Below, one piece after another: positions 1 through 7,474 of a stretch of 64,000 nt of DNA (its first letter is position 1; each line of letters starts with the position of its first letter). The stretch covers positions 1,674,001 through 1,738,000 of the forward strand of contig NZ_JACCCV010000001.1 in NCBI RefSeq assembly GCF_013410115.1, read 5' to 3'. The position numbers and the translations under genes are program-made. Below the pieces are notes generated by a model. The model worked only from the letters and a program-made list of their open reading frames with translations, did no database searches and had not been told where the DNA came from. The stretch is from Tunturiibacter gelidiferens. Its GTDB lineage: Bacteria; Acidobacteriota; Terriglobia; Terriglobales; Acidobacteriaceae.

Positions 1-680
1 TCCCGCGCGAACTGGTACTGCTGTCGCTCGAACAACGGAGTCTCACCCTGGCTACTGAATGGCACAATCGAGGCCGGGTCACAGCGCAGAGACAGCGTCG
101 CGCAACTGCTGGCGCAGGGCGATTGCGTGAGGAAGACCAACGCGGTGCGTGCATGTTCAGCCGCCAATCGAAAGCGATACCACGTCCCCAGCGGGATGCG
201 TTGCGTGTGTTGCGGCAATACATCGCTCATATCGAGCACGACCGCTGCAAAGCCTCCGGTCTGCAAGATGAGGTCGGTCGCCTTCAGAGCTTGTTCCAGT
301 CGTGACCACGGCTTATCCGCCAGCTTCGTCCGGCGTTCCGCAGACATGCGAAGCCATAGAAGCCGCCGCAGCTCCACACCGGAAGCCGCGGCTGTCTCCG
401 GCGACAGGGCATCGCTCACATCGACCCAGGCGCACGCATTGCCAAGCTGTGTGATCGAGGCGAGAGTACAAAGAGCAAACGAGGTCTTGCCCGTGGAGGA
501 CGGGCCGCTGACTTCAGTGATGGTTCCGCGAGGGATACCACCGCCAAGCATGGCGTCCACCTCCGCCATGCCACTCGCAAAAACCTCCGGCGCCTGTTTG
601 ATCTTGAGCGTAAGCGCGGCAGGCACACGCTGCGCTAACTTAGTTTCGATCTGGACCCGGATTGCGGAGGCGGAAGGCAT
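1..680 (-). CDS. imuA: RecA-like ATPase, probable ImuA-family SOS mutagenesis protein (N-terminal part, runs off the left edge)
   Basis: The minus strand is open from an ATG at 680 to the edge (226 codons, no stop). The protein has a Walker A motif GPSSTGKTS at residues 59-67 and a Walker B-like AAVVLDMSD at about 145-153, arranged as in RecA. Unlike RecA it begins with a short Ala/Gln-rich leader and a GMAEVDAMLGGGIPRG segment, which is the usual start of the RecA-like proteins encoded with imuB and dnaE2. Those proteins support error-prone translesion synthesis after DNA damage. The partner genes would lie to the left, outside the window. I saw no clear LexA box in 681-760. An alternative is another short RecA paralogue. 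Confidence 0.7.
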   Translation of the reverse strand, partial: MPSASAIRVQIETKLAQRVPAALTLKIKQAPEVFASGMAEVDAMLGGGIPRGTITEVSGPSSTGKTSFALCTLASITQLGNACAWVDVSDALSPETAAASGVELRRLLWLRMSAERRTKLADKPWSRLEQALKATDLILQTGGFAAVVLDMSDVLPQHTQRIPLGTWYRFRLAAEHARTALVFLTQSPCASSCATLSLRCDPASIVPFSSQGETPLFERQQYQFAR

Positions 681-901
681 AAGCGTATTCGTCTTATCTT
701 CGCCTGTCCAGCAGCTGGTCCGCTAACCATCTTTGCTCCACAAAGAGTGCATTTGCTTGTAAGTCATTGGAGAATAAGGGAAGAATAATTACGGCGACAC
801 TGGTTGTGCAGGCGTTTTGCGATGTGTGGACGCTTCAAACGCAAGTCGGACAAGCCAAAAGTGGCACGCGTCTAGGGGCAAGGGTGCTGCGAAACGCAGG
901 A

Positions 902-1186
902 TTATGCTGGCAGCTCAAAATTGGCCAGTTTCTCTACTTGACGGAGAAAGACTGATGGACGGATATCCAGAGCCGTACAGATATCGAAGATAGAGCGCAG
1001 GGAGGGGTTGGTCTTGCCGCGTTCGATCAGGCTGATGAAAGCTCTTTCATATCCAGCCTTCGCCGCGAGCGCATCTTGACTCATCTTCAGTCGCGTCCGT
1101 CGCGTGCGCAACAGCTCACCAAAGGCGACAGAAGGATCAGTCCTCGAATTGGTTGTCCTTGAAGCCGCCACACCCCACTGTGGCAC
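902..1186 (-). CDS. XRE/Cro-CI family helix-turn-helix regulator
   Basis: A 94-residue protein with a single HTH_3 domain at about residues 21-80 (AFGELLRTRRTRLKMSQDAL, then an ISLIERGKTNPSL recognition region), typical of small phage-like or stress regulators. The start is a GTG at 1186; a later start would cut into helix 1, so this one is kept. It is transcribed away from the 72-residue gene at 1382. A near-perfect palindrome sits directly upstream of its start and suggests autoregulation. The target genes are unknown. Confidence 0.75.
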   Translation of the reverse strand: MPQWGVAASRTTNSRTDPSVAFGELLRTRRTRLKMSQDALAAKAGYERAFISLIERGKTNPSLRSIFDICTALDIRPSVFLRQVEKLANFELPA

Positions 1187-1190
1187 CGCA

Positions 1191-1217
1191 AGTATATTAC
1201 GCGCTGCGTATAATACT
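1191..1217. promoter_or_regulatory. 27-bp imperfect palindrome, candidate XRE operator
   Basis: AGTATATTACGC (1191-1202) and GCGTATAATACT (1206-1217) are inverted copies matching at 10 of 12 positions around a 3-base centre. It lies 5 bp from the XRE start and contains TATAAT-like boxes on both strands, so a bound repressor would cover the promoter. Confidence 0.45.
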
Positions 1218-1381
1218 CTCGGAGACCGATGAGGGATAACGCTCGGTTTTCACCACATGCCAAAATCCGGGCAGTAGGTTGGCAAGGGACAGTCCGAAAC
1301 TAGCCGATTGCATTGAGAATCACGGCTATTGATTTCGATAGTCCAGTGACTGCGGCCTACATCCCGTTGAGAGGATGTCCC

Positions 1382-1600
1382 ATGATCGAATGCAACGAAC
1401 TCGTTGGGAAAGTCATTCGCGCCTGCAATCTCTTTGAAGATGGTAGTGGTGGACCTGAATTGCAGATCGATTTCACCGATGGCACCAGTTTCGTTGCTGG
1501 TCTAAAGGTTGAGATTTCTCTCGAAGCGAAGTATCTGCGAAGCGACGGCGGAGGGTCGAGAATCCTCAAGGAATATACGCCGCCCGTACTCCCCCGTTAG
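1382..1600 (+). CDS. Conserved hypothetical protein, 72 aa
   Basis: The frame is open from 1313, but the ATG at 1382 is preferred because a GAGAGG ribosome site lies 8 bases upstream. The product (MIECNELVGKVIRAC at the start) has alternating hydrophobic and charged residues consistent with a small beta-rich cytoplasmic fold. I see no signal peptide, membrane segment or known motif. It is a single gene between the XRE regulator and the ArdC leader region. Function is not recognised. Confidence 0.5.
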   Translation: MIECNELVGKVIRACNLFEDGSGGPELQIDFTDGTSFVAGLKVEISLEAKYLRSDGGGSRILKEYTPPVLPR

Positions 1601-1967
1601 CTGTTCCAAAAGGCTTGATGGCTAAGGGATGAAGTTTCCTCCCTGGCTTTGGACGCTCTGCGTCCTGCGCCACCCACCTCAGCGGGGAGGTCCACGCTCC
1701 CCGCAACGCCCCTCCGCGAAAAACAAAGACGACCGCAAAAGCCGCTAAGGGGAGCTCCGCCCCTCGCGCCCGCAAGCCACTCCCCAATCTTCCGCGCTTC
1801 GCTTGTGCAGACCTCCGCTGCGCTCCACCCTTCCACTGCGTTTCAGGGTGGGGATACCCCTCGGCTTGCAGTTGCTACCCCCCGCCTTCGCCAGGAGGCG
1901 TTCGGCATGTAGGTACATGCCACGCATGGCATGAAAAGCAACGGCCAAGGCCAAGGAGGAAGCACCC
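1601..1967. other. GC-rich non-coding leader of the ArdC-like gene with nested hairpins
   Basis: No convincing gene; the open frames here lack family resemblance and ribosome sites. The 3' end carries two overlapping inverted repeats, GCATGT/ACATGC (1905-1920) and CATGCC/GGCATG (1916-1933), then AAGGAGG about 12 bases before the ArdC start. Leaders of this kind are common in front of antirestriction genes on conjugative elements. Confidence 0.4.
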
Positions 1968-2729
1968 ATGAACAGCGCAGCCACCACCAACACCGTCACC
2001 ACCATCGACAGCAAGAAGCCCAACACGAAACAAGAACTCATTGCCGCCAATATCAAACTCCTCATCGAGCAGTTGGAGGCGGGACACTCTGACACCCTTA
2101 CCAACTACCTCACGGCCATGAGCCGTTTTCACAACTACAGCTTTGGGAATGTGCTGGAGATTGCGCGGCAGATGCCAACGGCAACCCGCGTTGCCGGGTT
2201 CTGGACGTGGAAGAACCTTGGCCGCTCCGTCAATGCGGGAGCCAAGGGAATCCGCATCCTTGCCCCGATTGTGGGAGTGAAGCGCAAGAAGGACAGCGAA
2301 GCCGAGAAGGACATCACTAAACAGAACACCCGCGTCCTTCTGGGCTTCCGAAATGCTTATGTCTTCGATATTTCACAGACGAACGGAGTAGACCTTCCCG
2401 AGATGCGCGAGATTTCCGGCGACCCCGGCGAGAGCATCGACCGTCTAGCCGCCTTCCTCAAAGGGCAGGGCATCCAGCTTGTTTACAACCCCAGGATTGC
2501 CCCCGCGCTTGGCATGAGCTACGGAGGACGCATCGCCATCCTGCCCGGACAGTCCAAGGCTGAGGAGTTTTCAACGCTCGTCCATGAGACGGCGAATGAA
2601 CTCCTGCACAAAGCCGAACGCCGCACGGCAACCACCAAGACGGTACGCGAGACAGAGGCCGAGGCCGTGGCCTTCGTGGTCGGCAAGGCCGTTGGTCTGC
2701 GTCTACGAGAGCAAAGATGCTGCGGCTGA
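1968..2729 (+). pseudogene. ArdC-like antirestriction/zincin protein, 3'-truncated, with altered metal site
   Basis: The N-terminal 135 residues match the ArdC single-stranded-DNA-binding domain (TLTNYLTAMSRFHNYSFGN, then GFWTWKNLGRSVNAGAKGI). Residues 150-245 are the metallopeptidase half. The family has a zinc motif of the form HELAHE; here it reads H206-E-T-A-N210-E, so the second His is Asn (codon 2595-2597). The downstream glutamates (VRETEAEA) are kept. Homology stops after AVGL at residue 244, near 2700, where the sequence switches to the 3' part of a monooxygenase gene on the other strand; the last nine residues are therefore accidental. Such genes are carried by plasmids and conjugative elements to protect incoming DNA. 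The ribosome site is AAGGAGG. Confidence 0.75.
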
Positions 2730-3474
2730 CGGAGACGCGCGGAGTCCGAGTGTGACCGGCCTCTTTCCAGGCTGCGCTAAAAGCGCGGATCTGATTGGCT
2801 TGCTGAACGTGAAACGGCTCACCGGTCTCGTCGAATTTGAGTGTTGACGATTGAAGGTTCATTCCGAGCTTCGCGGCCCAGACAGCCGTCGCATTTGTCC
2901 CCGCACCCCACCAGATGCGGTCCCGCAGGCCTTCAGAGTACGGTTCAAGCCGCAGCAGACCCGGCGGGTTCGAAAACATCGGGCGAGGGTTAGGTTGAGC
3001 GAAGCCTTTGCCGCTGAGCAGTTCGAGAAAAGTCTCAGCATGACGCCGAGCCAAGTCTGCGTCGGTCTCGCCTTCGGCCGGGTGGTGGCCAAAATGACGC
3101 CATCCCTCGATCACCTGCTCAGGTGAGCCGCGGCTGATTCCCAGCTGCAGGCGTCCACCCGCAATGAGATCTGCGGAGCCTGCGTCCTCCGCCATGTAAT
3201 GAGGGTTCTCATACCGCATATCGATCACGCCGGTGCCAATCTCAATCTTTTTCGTTCTAGCACCGACCGCCGCAAGTAATGGAAACGGTGACGCAAGTTG
3301 CCGAGCGAAGTGGTGAACGCGAAAATATGCTCCGTCCACCCCTAAACGCTCGGCCTCCACAGCCAGATCAATCGACTGCAACAGCACGTCGGCCGCAGAC
3401 TGCGCCTGTGACTGTGACTGTGACTGTGGTGAAGGTGTCCAGTGGCCAAATGAAAGGAAGCCGATCTTTTTCAT
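2458..3474 (-). pseudogene. LLM-class flavin-dependent oxidoreductase, 3'-truncated and fused to ArdC antisense sequence
   Basis: Residues 1-258 look like a bacterial luciferase-like F420/FMN monooxygenase: MKKIGFLSFGHWTPS, DLAVEAERLGVDGAYFRVHHFA, IEIGTGVIDMRYENPHYMAEDAG and LQLGISRGSPE. Family members are about 340 residues long and continue in the same register. Here similarity ends at SIFALVD near 2700, and the remaining 80 residues (rich in Arg, Pro and Cys) are the complement of the ArdC gene. The TIM barrel is thus incomplete and probably inactive. The N-terminus contains a Ser-Gln repeat encoded by a hexamer microsatellite. The MarR gene directly upstream on the same strand may regulate it. 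Confidence 0.75.
3406..3428. repeat. Hexanucleotide microsatellite (CTGTGA, about 3.8 copies) inside the LLM gene
   Basis: Three perfect CTGTGA units plus CTGTG. On the coding strand it gives alternating Ser-Gln residues at about 16-22. Copy-number changes would stay in frame. Confidence 0.8.
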
Positions 3475-3498
3475 ACGAGATAAAGCCTTTCGCTGCTC

Positions 3499-3981
3499 TT
3501 AAGATAGTTTTGTTCTGATTTGATCGTTGACCTTGAGAACAGTCTTTAGGTCGCTGATCGTAGCTCCAGTAAAGAGCGGCGTCACAAAATCGCGTGTCGG
3601 CGTTTCCAGTCTTGCCAATAATTCCATACCAGACTTCGTAATGTGAGTGGACACCTGGCGTCGATCTTCTTCCGCCCGTTCTCGCGTCACCCATCCTGCC
3701 TTCTCCATGCGATCCAGCAAGCGCGTCATATCGGGAGTCGCCGTCACCATTCGTTCTGATATTTCATTTCGGCAAAGTCCGTCCGCCCCAGCTCCCCGGA
3801 GTATCCGCAAGACGTTGTACTGTGACGGTGTGATGTCGAAGGGGCGAAAGAATTGATCGACGGCATAGGACAGCTCAGAGGCCGTGCGAAGAATACTCAA
3901 GTACACTTCCTGCTCTAACGATACAAACGGTCGATTTTGCTTCAGAGTCGTCGCTAGAGAAGATTTCTGCGTGCGCGCCAT
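3499..3981 (-). CDS. MarR family transcriptional regulator
   Basis: 160 residues with the usual winged-helix order. The N-terminal helices lead to FDITPSQYNVLRILRGAG; the recognition region MVTATPDMTRLLDRMEKAGW and the wing VTRERAEEDRRQVSTHIT follow, then a C-terminal dimer helix. MarR proteins sense small aromatic or oxidising compounds and usually repress adjacent genes. The start is ATG at 3981, and the gene lies 24 bases upstream of the truncated monooxygenase in the same direction, so the pair was probably one transcription unit. The D-RR salt-bridge pattern of the wing is intact, so the regulator looks functional although its neighbour is broken. Confidence 0.9.
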   Translation of the reverse strand: MARTQKSSLATTLKQNRPFVSLEQEVYLSILRTASELSYAVDQFFRPFDITPSQYNVLRILRGAGADGLCRNEISERMVTATPDMTRLLDRMEKAGWVTRERAEEDRRQVSTHITKSGMELLARLETPTRDFVTPLFTGATISDLKTVLKVNDQIRTKLS

Positions 3982-4087
3982 GGTCTATTCCTTTATTTCC
4001 GCTCAAGCGGCCAATTAAGGCTGGCAATCCACCAGAACTTCATCCGGGGACGGGCCAGCCTCTTTCAGCTTACGGGTGAGAGTCGGA

Positions 4088-4711
4088 TTAGTAGCCGATG
4101 GACAACTGACCGCGCTCGTGAGCAGGCTTTTCGATCTCGTCGGCCAAGGCAAGAGCATAATCTTCAAACGAAATCCGGCTATCGCCCTTCTCATTGGCAA
4201 TCAGGTTCGTCGTTCCGAGACGGTACTTGCCGGTCCGCTCACCAGGCTCGAAGAATCCGGCTGGACTGAAGTAGGTCCAGTTGATATCCGATCCCTTGAG
4301 AATGCCCAGCGCTTTTTCGTGCGACGTGGCAATCGGAAGGAATGCTTCGGGCAGATAGCCGGAGGCGATCAGAGTCACGCCCGGTGCGACTTCGAGGAGC
4401 CCAGCGCCGCCCACCACGATCAGACGGGACACGCCCGTCTTCTTGACTGCTGCAATCTGGCGCTCTGTTACTCCGACGAGTGCATCGGTGTTGTCCTGCG
4501 GAGGAGCGTAGGCGCTTACGACGACGTCTGCGCCGGAAATGACCGATGCGATCGCATCGACGTTGCTCAGGTCATCCTTTACCGCCTTTACCGCCGAGGG
4601 CACCTTTGACGTGTTGCGGGCTACCGCCGTCACTTCGTGGCCGCGATTGGTGAGTTCCTGCAGAATCCGTTGACCCGAGTTTCCTGTTGCTCCATACAGT
4701 ACGACTTTCAT
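4088..4711 (-). CDS. NAD(P)-binding NmrA/HSCARG-like oxidoreductase
   Basis: The frame extends upstream to 4888, but the real start is the ATG at 4711. The protein begins there with the Rossmann strand MKVVLYGATGNSGQRIL, and AAAAGGGAG lies just upstream. The 207 residues include the NADP motif GATGNSG (7-13), AVARNTSK after strand 2, and a GVSRLIVVGGAGLLEV strand, as in atypical SDR (NmrA-like) proteins of about 210 aa. These act as NADPH sensors or reduce small carbonyl or quinone substrates. It is divergent from the Rrf2 regulator and is a likely target of it. Confidence 0.8.
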   Translation of the reverse strand: MKVVLYGATGNSGQRILQELTNRGHEVTAVARNTSKVPSAVKAVKDDLSNVDAIASVISGADVVVSAYAPPQDNTDALVGVTERQIAAVKKTGVSRLIVVGGAGLLEVAPGVTLIASGYLPEAFLPIATSHEKALGILKGSDINWTYFSPAGFFEPGERTGKYRLGTTNLIANEKGDSRISFEDYALALADEIEKPAHERGQLSIGY

Positions 4712-4769
4712 TTTGATTCTCCCTTTTCCTTTTGGCTTGCATCCCGTAGGCCGGAGGCAATGCGTGTGA

Positions 4770-4789
4770 CAACACGTATATGAGTGTTG
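4770..4789. promoter_or_regulatory. Inverted repeat in the divergent Rrf2 promoter region
   Basis: CAACAC and GTGTTG are perfect inverted arms around 8 bases. The repeat lies upstream of the NmrA-like gene and is a candidate binding site for the neighbouring Rrf2 regulator. Confidence 0.35.
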
Positions 4790-4850
4790 CAACATGCATC
4801 TGGATTCAGAAAGAAATATCTCGAACGTTTTTTTGAATCGCAATCTTTTC

Positions 4851-4875
4851 GTGTGTATCATATACATGTACACAC
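4851..4875. promoter_or_regulatory. 25-bp inverted repeat directly upstream of the Rrf2 gene
   Basis: GTGTGTA (4851-4857) and TACACAC (4869-4875) are perfect arms with an 11-base AT-rich centre. The repeat ends 11 bp before the Rrf2 start, a position suited to autorepression. Confidence 0.45.
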
Positions 4876-4886
4876 CGGGAGGGCAC

Positions 4887-5336
4887 ATGGCTACGAGTAC
4901 GCGATTCGTTTTAGCGATTCATGTGCTCACCTCACTTGCAATTACTGACGGCAAACCAATGAGATCAGAAGATCTGGCTTTTAGCGTTCAAACGAATGCG
5001 ACATTTATCCGGTCTCTCCTGTCACGATTGCAGGAAGCAGGCCTGACGACCTCGCAACTTGGGACTGGGGGCGGTGCGCTGCTGGCGAAACCTTCCGCGA
5101 AAATTCGCCTTCTTGATGTTTATCGTGCAGTGGAGGATCGCGAGGTCTTTGCATATCATCGTCAAGGTCCGAACGAGTCCTGTGTCGTCGGGAAGAACAT
5201 TCAGCAGGCGATTCGCCCTTCGCTCGATCAGGCGACGCAGGCACTCGAACGCAAGCTGGGTGGAGTGACGATCGCAGACATCGCTCAGGAAGTAGCCCGT
5301 CTCGGGAAGTTCACAATTCCATGGAGCGGATGCTAA
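4887..5336 (+). CDS. Rrf2 family transcriptional regulator
   Basis: The start is the ATG at 4887 with GGGAGGGCAC upstream. The 149-residue product begins MATSTRFVLAIHVLTSLA and follows the Rrf2 plan: an N-terminal winged helix (LAFSVQTNATFIRSLLSRLQ), a GTGGGALLAKPS wing, then the sensor region. Fe-S Rrf2 members have three conserved Cys after this wing. Here only Cys in the NESCVVG segment and a C-terminal Cys are visible, so it more likely senses redox or electrophiles without a full cluster. It is divergent from the NmrA-like gene and upstream of azoR. Confidence 0.85.
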   Translation: MATSTRFVLAIHVLTSLAITDGKPMRSEDLAFSVQTNATFIRSLLSRLQEAGLTTSQLGTGGGALLAKPSAKIRLLDVYRAVEDREVFAYHRQGPNESCVVGKNIQQAIRPSLDQATQALERKLGGVTIADIAQEVARLGKFTIPWSGC

Positions 5337-5401
5337 ATATTTTTCAAGTTTAATGTACTTCTGTACCACACACACAAACACTAACTAAAAGGAGAATTAC
5401 C

Positions 5402-6019
5402 ATGCCAACTCTGCTCGCTATTGAAGTAAGCCCACGTTTCGACTATTCGGTCTCGCGCAAACTTACAAGTAAGTTTATTGAGGACTGGAAGACTGTTCAT
5501 CCGGATGGCAAAGTCATCGTGCGCGATTTGATGAAGACGGAGCTTCCCTGGGTCGATCTACCGTGGATTGGCGGCTCCTTTACTCCTGTTGAGCAACATT
5601 CGGAGGAGATGAAAAAGGCGATTCGGGTTTCGGATGACCTGATCGCGGAACTTAAGGCGGCAGATGACATCGTTATTGGCACGCCGATGTACAACTTTCT
5701 AATCCCCGCGATCTTGAAGGCTTACATCGACCACGTCGTCCGCGTCGGCATCACGTTCACAATGAACTATGAAGGATTGCTAACTGGCAAAAAGGCCACC
5801 GTCATCATCGCATCTGGCAGCGATTTTGGACCTGGAACGAAATACGAATCCGCGAATGTGGCTAGCAGTTACATGCGGCAAATTCTCGGCTTCATCGGCA
5901 TCGTGGACGTGAAAATTGTGCTTGCTGGCGGCACACTGGCTGTTGATATGGGACAGAAGTCGTTGGACGACTTCATCGCTCCTATCGAATCAGGACTATC
6001 GGCCAGCGCGAGAGCCTAG
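5402..6019 (+). CDS. azoR: FMN-dependent NADH-azoreductase / quinone reductase
   Basis: 205 residues with a flavodoxin-like fold. The phosphate-binding loop follows strand 1 (LAIEVSPRFDYSVSRKLT), GTPMYNFLIPAILKAYIDHV is the conserved FMN and dimer segment, and ASGSDFGPGTKY is typical of AzoR. These enzymes carry two-electron reduction of quinones and azo compounds with NADH and protect against electrophilic stress. AAAGGAG lies 7 bases before the ATG. The gene follows the Rrf2 regulator by 65 bp, so both are probably induced by the same stress. A strong hairpin follows it. Confidence 0.88.
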   Translation: MPTLLAIEVSPRFDYSVSRKLTSKFIEDWKTVHPDGKVIVRDLMKTELPWVDLPWIGGSFTPVEQHSEEMKKAIRVSDDLIAELKAADDIVIGTPMYNFLIPAILKAYIDHVVRVGITFTMNYEGLLTGKKATVIIASGSDFGPGTKYESANVASSYMRQILGFIGIVDVKIVLAGGTLAVDMGQKSLDDFIAPIESGLSASARA

Positions 6020-6074
6020 TCAACGTCTAACTGTGGTTTCACGGGAATTGCAGCCCAGATCTGCGTTCCCTCTC

Positions 6075-6116
6075 AAATCGTCGCGGACGACATGGATTCC
6101 GCGCCCGCGACGATTT
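6075..6116 (+). terminator. Rho-independent terminator after azoR
   Basis: Perfect 12-bp arms AAATCGTCGCGG (6075-6086) and CCGCGACGATTT (6105-6116), an 18-base loop, then further T residues (TTCTTCTC). Confidence 0.7.
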
Positions 6117-6135
6117 TTCTTCTCGCTGGAGATAT

Positions 6136-6336
6136 GTGATCGAAGAGAGGTTTGAAGTGCCGCTGAGGATAGAGTATGAAATCGCGAACCTTGGGTTTGG
6201 ATTGCTAGAGCCGATGCAGCACCTCGTGAATTGGATTGGGGGCCACTGGCCTTCGATCAAAAGGGCGCGAGAAAAATTCGACGCTGGTACGGCACATGAG
6301 GCTGCTGCGCGCAAAATCAAGCGAGTTGCGCTATGA
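6136..6336 (+). pseudogene. HxlR-type regulator, C-terminal remnant
   Basis: A 66-codon frame from a GTG. VPLRIEYEIANLGFGLLEPM followed by a WIGGHWPSIKRAREKFD segment is the wing and dimer helix of HxlR family regulators (usual order: VPPRVEYELTPLG, then W, then AR-FD). The first half, with the DNA-reading helix, is missing; the preceding sequence is the azoR terminator. Its stop overlaps the start of the MarR-AraC gene (ATGA), so it could still be translated as a coupling leader. A newly evolved small protein is possible but less likely. Confidence 0.5.
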
Positions 6337-7178
6337 AATCATCAGAAAACTCTCCTAAGCACGCTAGTGCAAAATTGGATTCGGCGGGACAGGTTCCCAA
6401 GGCAAAAGTCTGGATCGTGCTTCGACGTGCTTATCACTCGCTCGTAGGCTTCCTTGAAAGCGGAATCACTTCAAGAGGGGTTGCCCTCAGCGACTTTGTT
6501 GTTCTTGAAGTCCTTTTGCACAAGGGTGAATTGACTGCTGCGGAGATCGCGAAAAAGACTCATTTGGCCGCCGCTTCAGTCGAAATCACAATTGTCAGTC
6601 TTAGAGAGCAGAAACTGATCAGGCTTCGATCTCACGCGGGAAAACAGCAGAGCAAACCTTCTTTCAGACTAACCGAGCGGGGACGTGAGTTGATCGAGTG
6701 GTTGTATGAAGGACATGAAAAGGACATTGCGAGCCTGTTCGATGTTCTCTCCAACCAGCAACAATTCGATCTGTATCAGTCGTTACGGAGGGTGGGCCAT
6801 CACGCTGCAGGGCGCCGGGCGGTGCCCACAACGAGTCAGAAGGGTGGTCTGACGCCATGGCAATTAAGCCGGGCGGTCGAGTACATCCGAAGACAAGCCG
6901 CCCGTCCAATAACGATCAGCGAGGTCGCTGCTTCCATCGATTTGTCGGACTCTCATTTCCGGAGAGCATTCAAGATTGCCACGGGCCTCCCTCCACACAG
7001 ATGGTTGCCGAGCGTGCGCATCTGCGAAGCACAGAGACTCCTTAAAGAGGGCGTCACGTCACTGTCGGAGATTGCCATTGAGACCGGGTTTGTCGATCAA
7101 AGCCATTTTTCGAGGGCATTTCAAAAGATTGTCGGCGTTTCCCCACGAGTGTGGCAGCGGGATCACAATCTGCAATAG
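6333..7178 (+). CDS. MarR-AraC fusion transcriptional regulator
   Basis: 281 residues with two DNA-binding modules. Residues 25-155 form a MarR winged helix (LTAAEIAKKTHLAAASVEIT as helix-turn-helix, then FRLTERGRELIEWLYEGHEK). Residues 172-276 form a complete AraC double HTH (ARPITISEVAASIDLSDSHF, then LSEIAIETGFVDQSHFSRAF and KIVGVSPRVWQR). AraC proteins normally carry a cupin or other ligand domain at the N-terminus; a MarR module there is uncommon. It may sense its ligand through the MarR dimer and contact DNA with either or both modules. The ATGA overlap couples it to the HxlR remnant. Its target is not evident. Confidence 0.85.
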   Translation: MKSSENSPKHASAKLDSAGQVPKAKVWIVLRRAYHSLVGFLESGITSRGVALSDFVVLEVLLHKGELTAAEIAKKTHLAAASVEITIVSLREQKLIRLRSHAGKQQSKPSFRLTERGRELIEWLYEGHEKDIASLFDVLSNQQQFDLYQSLRRVGHHAAGRRAVPTTSQKGGLTPWQLSRAVEYIRRQAARPITISEVAASIDLSDSHFRRAFKIATGLPPHRWLPSVRICEAQRLLKEGVTSLSEIAIETGFVDQSHFSRAFQKIVGVSPRVWQRDHNLQ

Positions 7179-7391
7179 ATTGTGATCTCGCAGGGCCCGA
7201 CTGCCGCTCAACTGAACGCGAAAGTTGGACCGGACAGCGATACGATTGTCGCGATCACATTGGCGCCGGCGATTTCTACATCCTCGATTCAGGGTTGGGC
7301 ACCGCGAGTAGCTTCAGTACATCCGTTAACACCCCGTCTCCCTATCTCACGGAACCATCCACCCTGCACATGACGCAGAGTCTTTTGCTGC

Positions 7392-7412
7392 ACCCGAACA
7401 AATGGTTCGGGT
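7392..7412 (+). terminator. Hairpin with T-rich tail, probable terminator
   Basis: ACCCGAAC and GTTCGGGT form a perfect 8-bp stem with a 5-base loop, followed by TTTCATCTTT. It lies about 210 bp after the fusion regulator; nothing recognisable is encoded between 7179 and 7390. Confidence 0.5.
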
Positions 7413-7474
7413 TTTCATCTTTGGACACCTATCAACGTCGGCAGGATGAGAGTTCTGGGGGATGGAGTTGATCA

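Noticed and set aside
127..726. Plus-strand frame of 199 codons
   Set aside because: It is antisense to the ImuA-like gene, which has Walker motifs; the plus translation has no motif or ribosome site.
1566..2132. Several overlapping frames of 73-119 codons upstream of and across the ArdC start
   Set aside because: They are products of GC-rich sequence, mutually overlapping on both strands, with no family resemblance.
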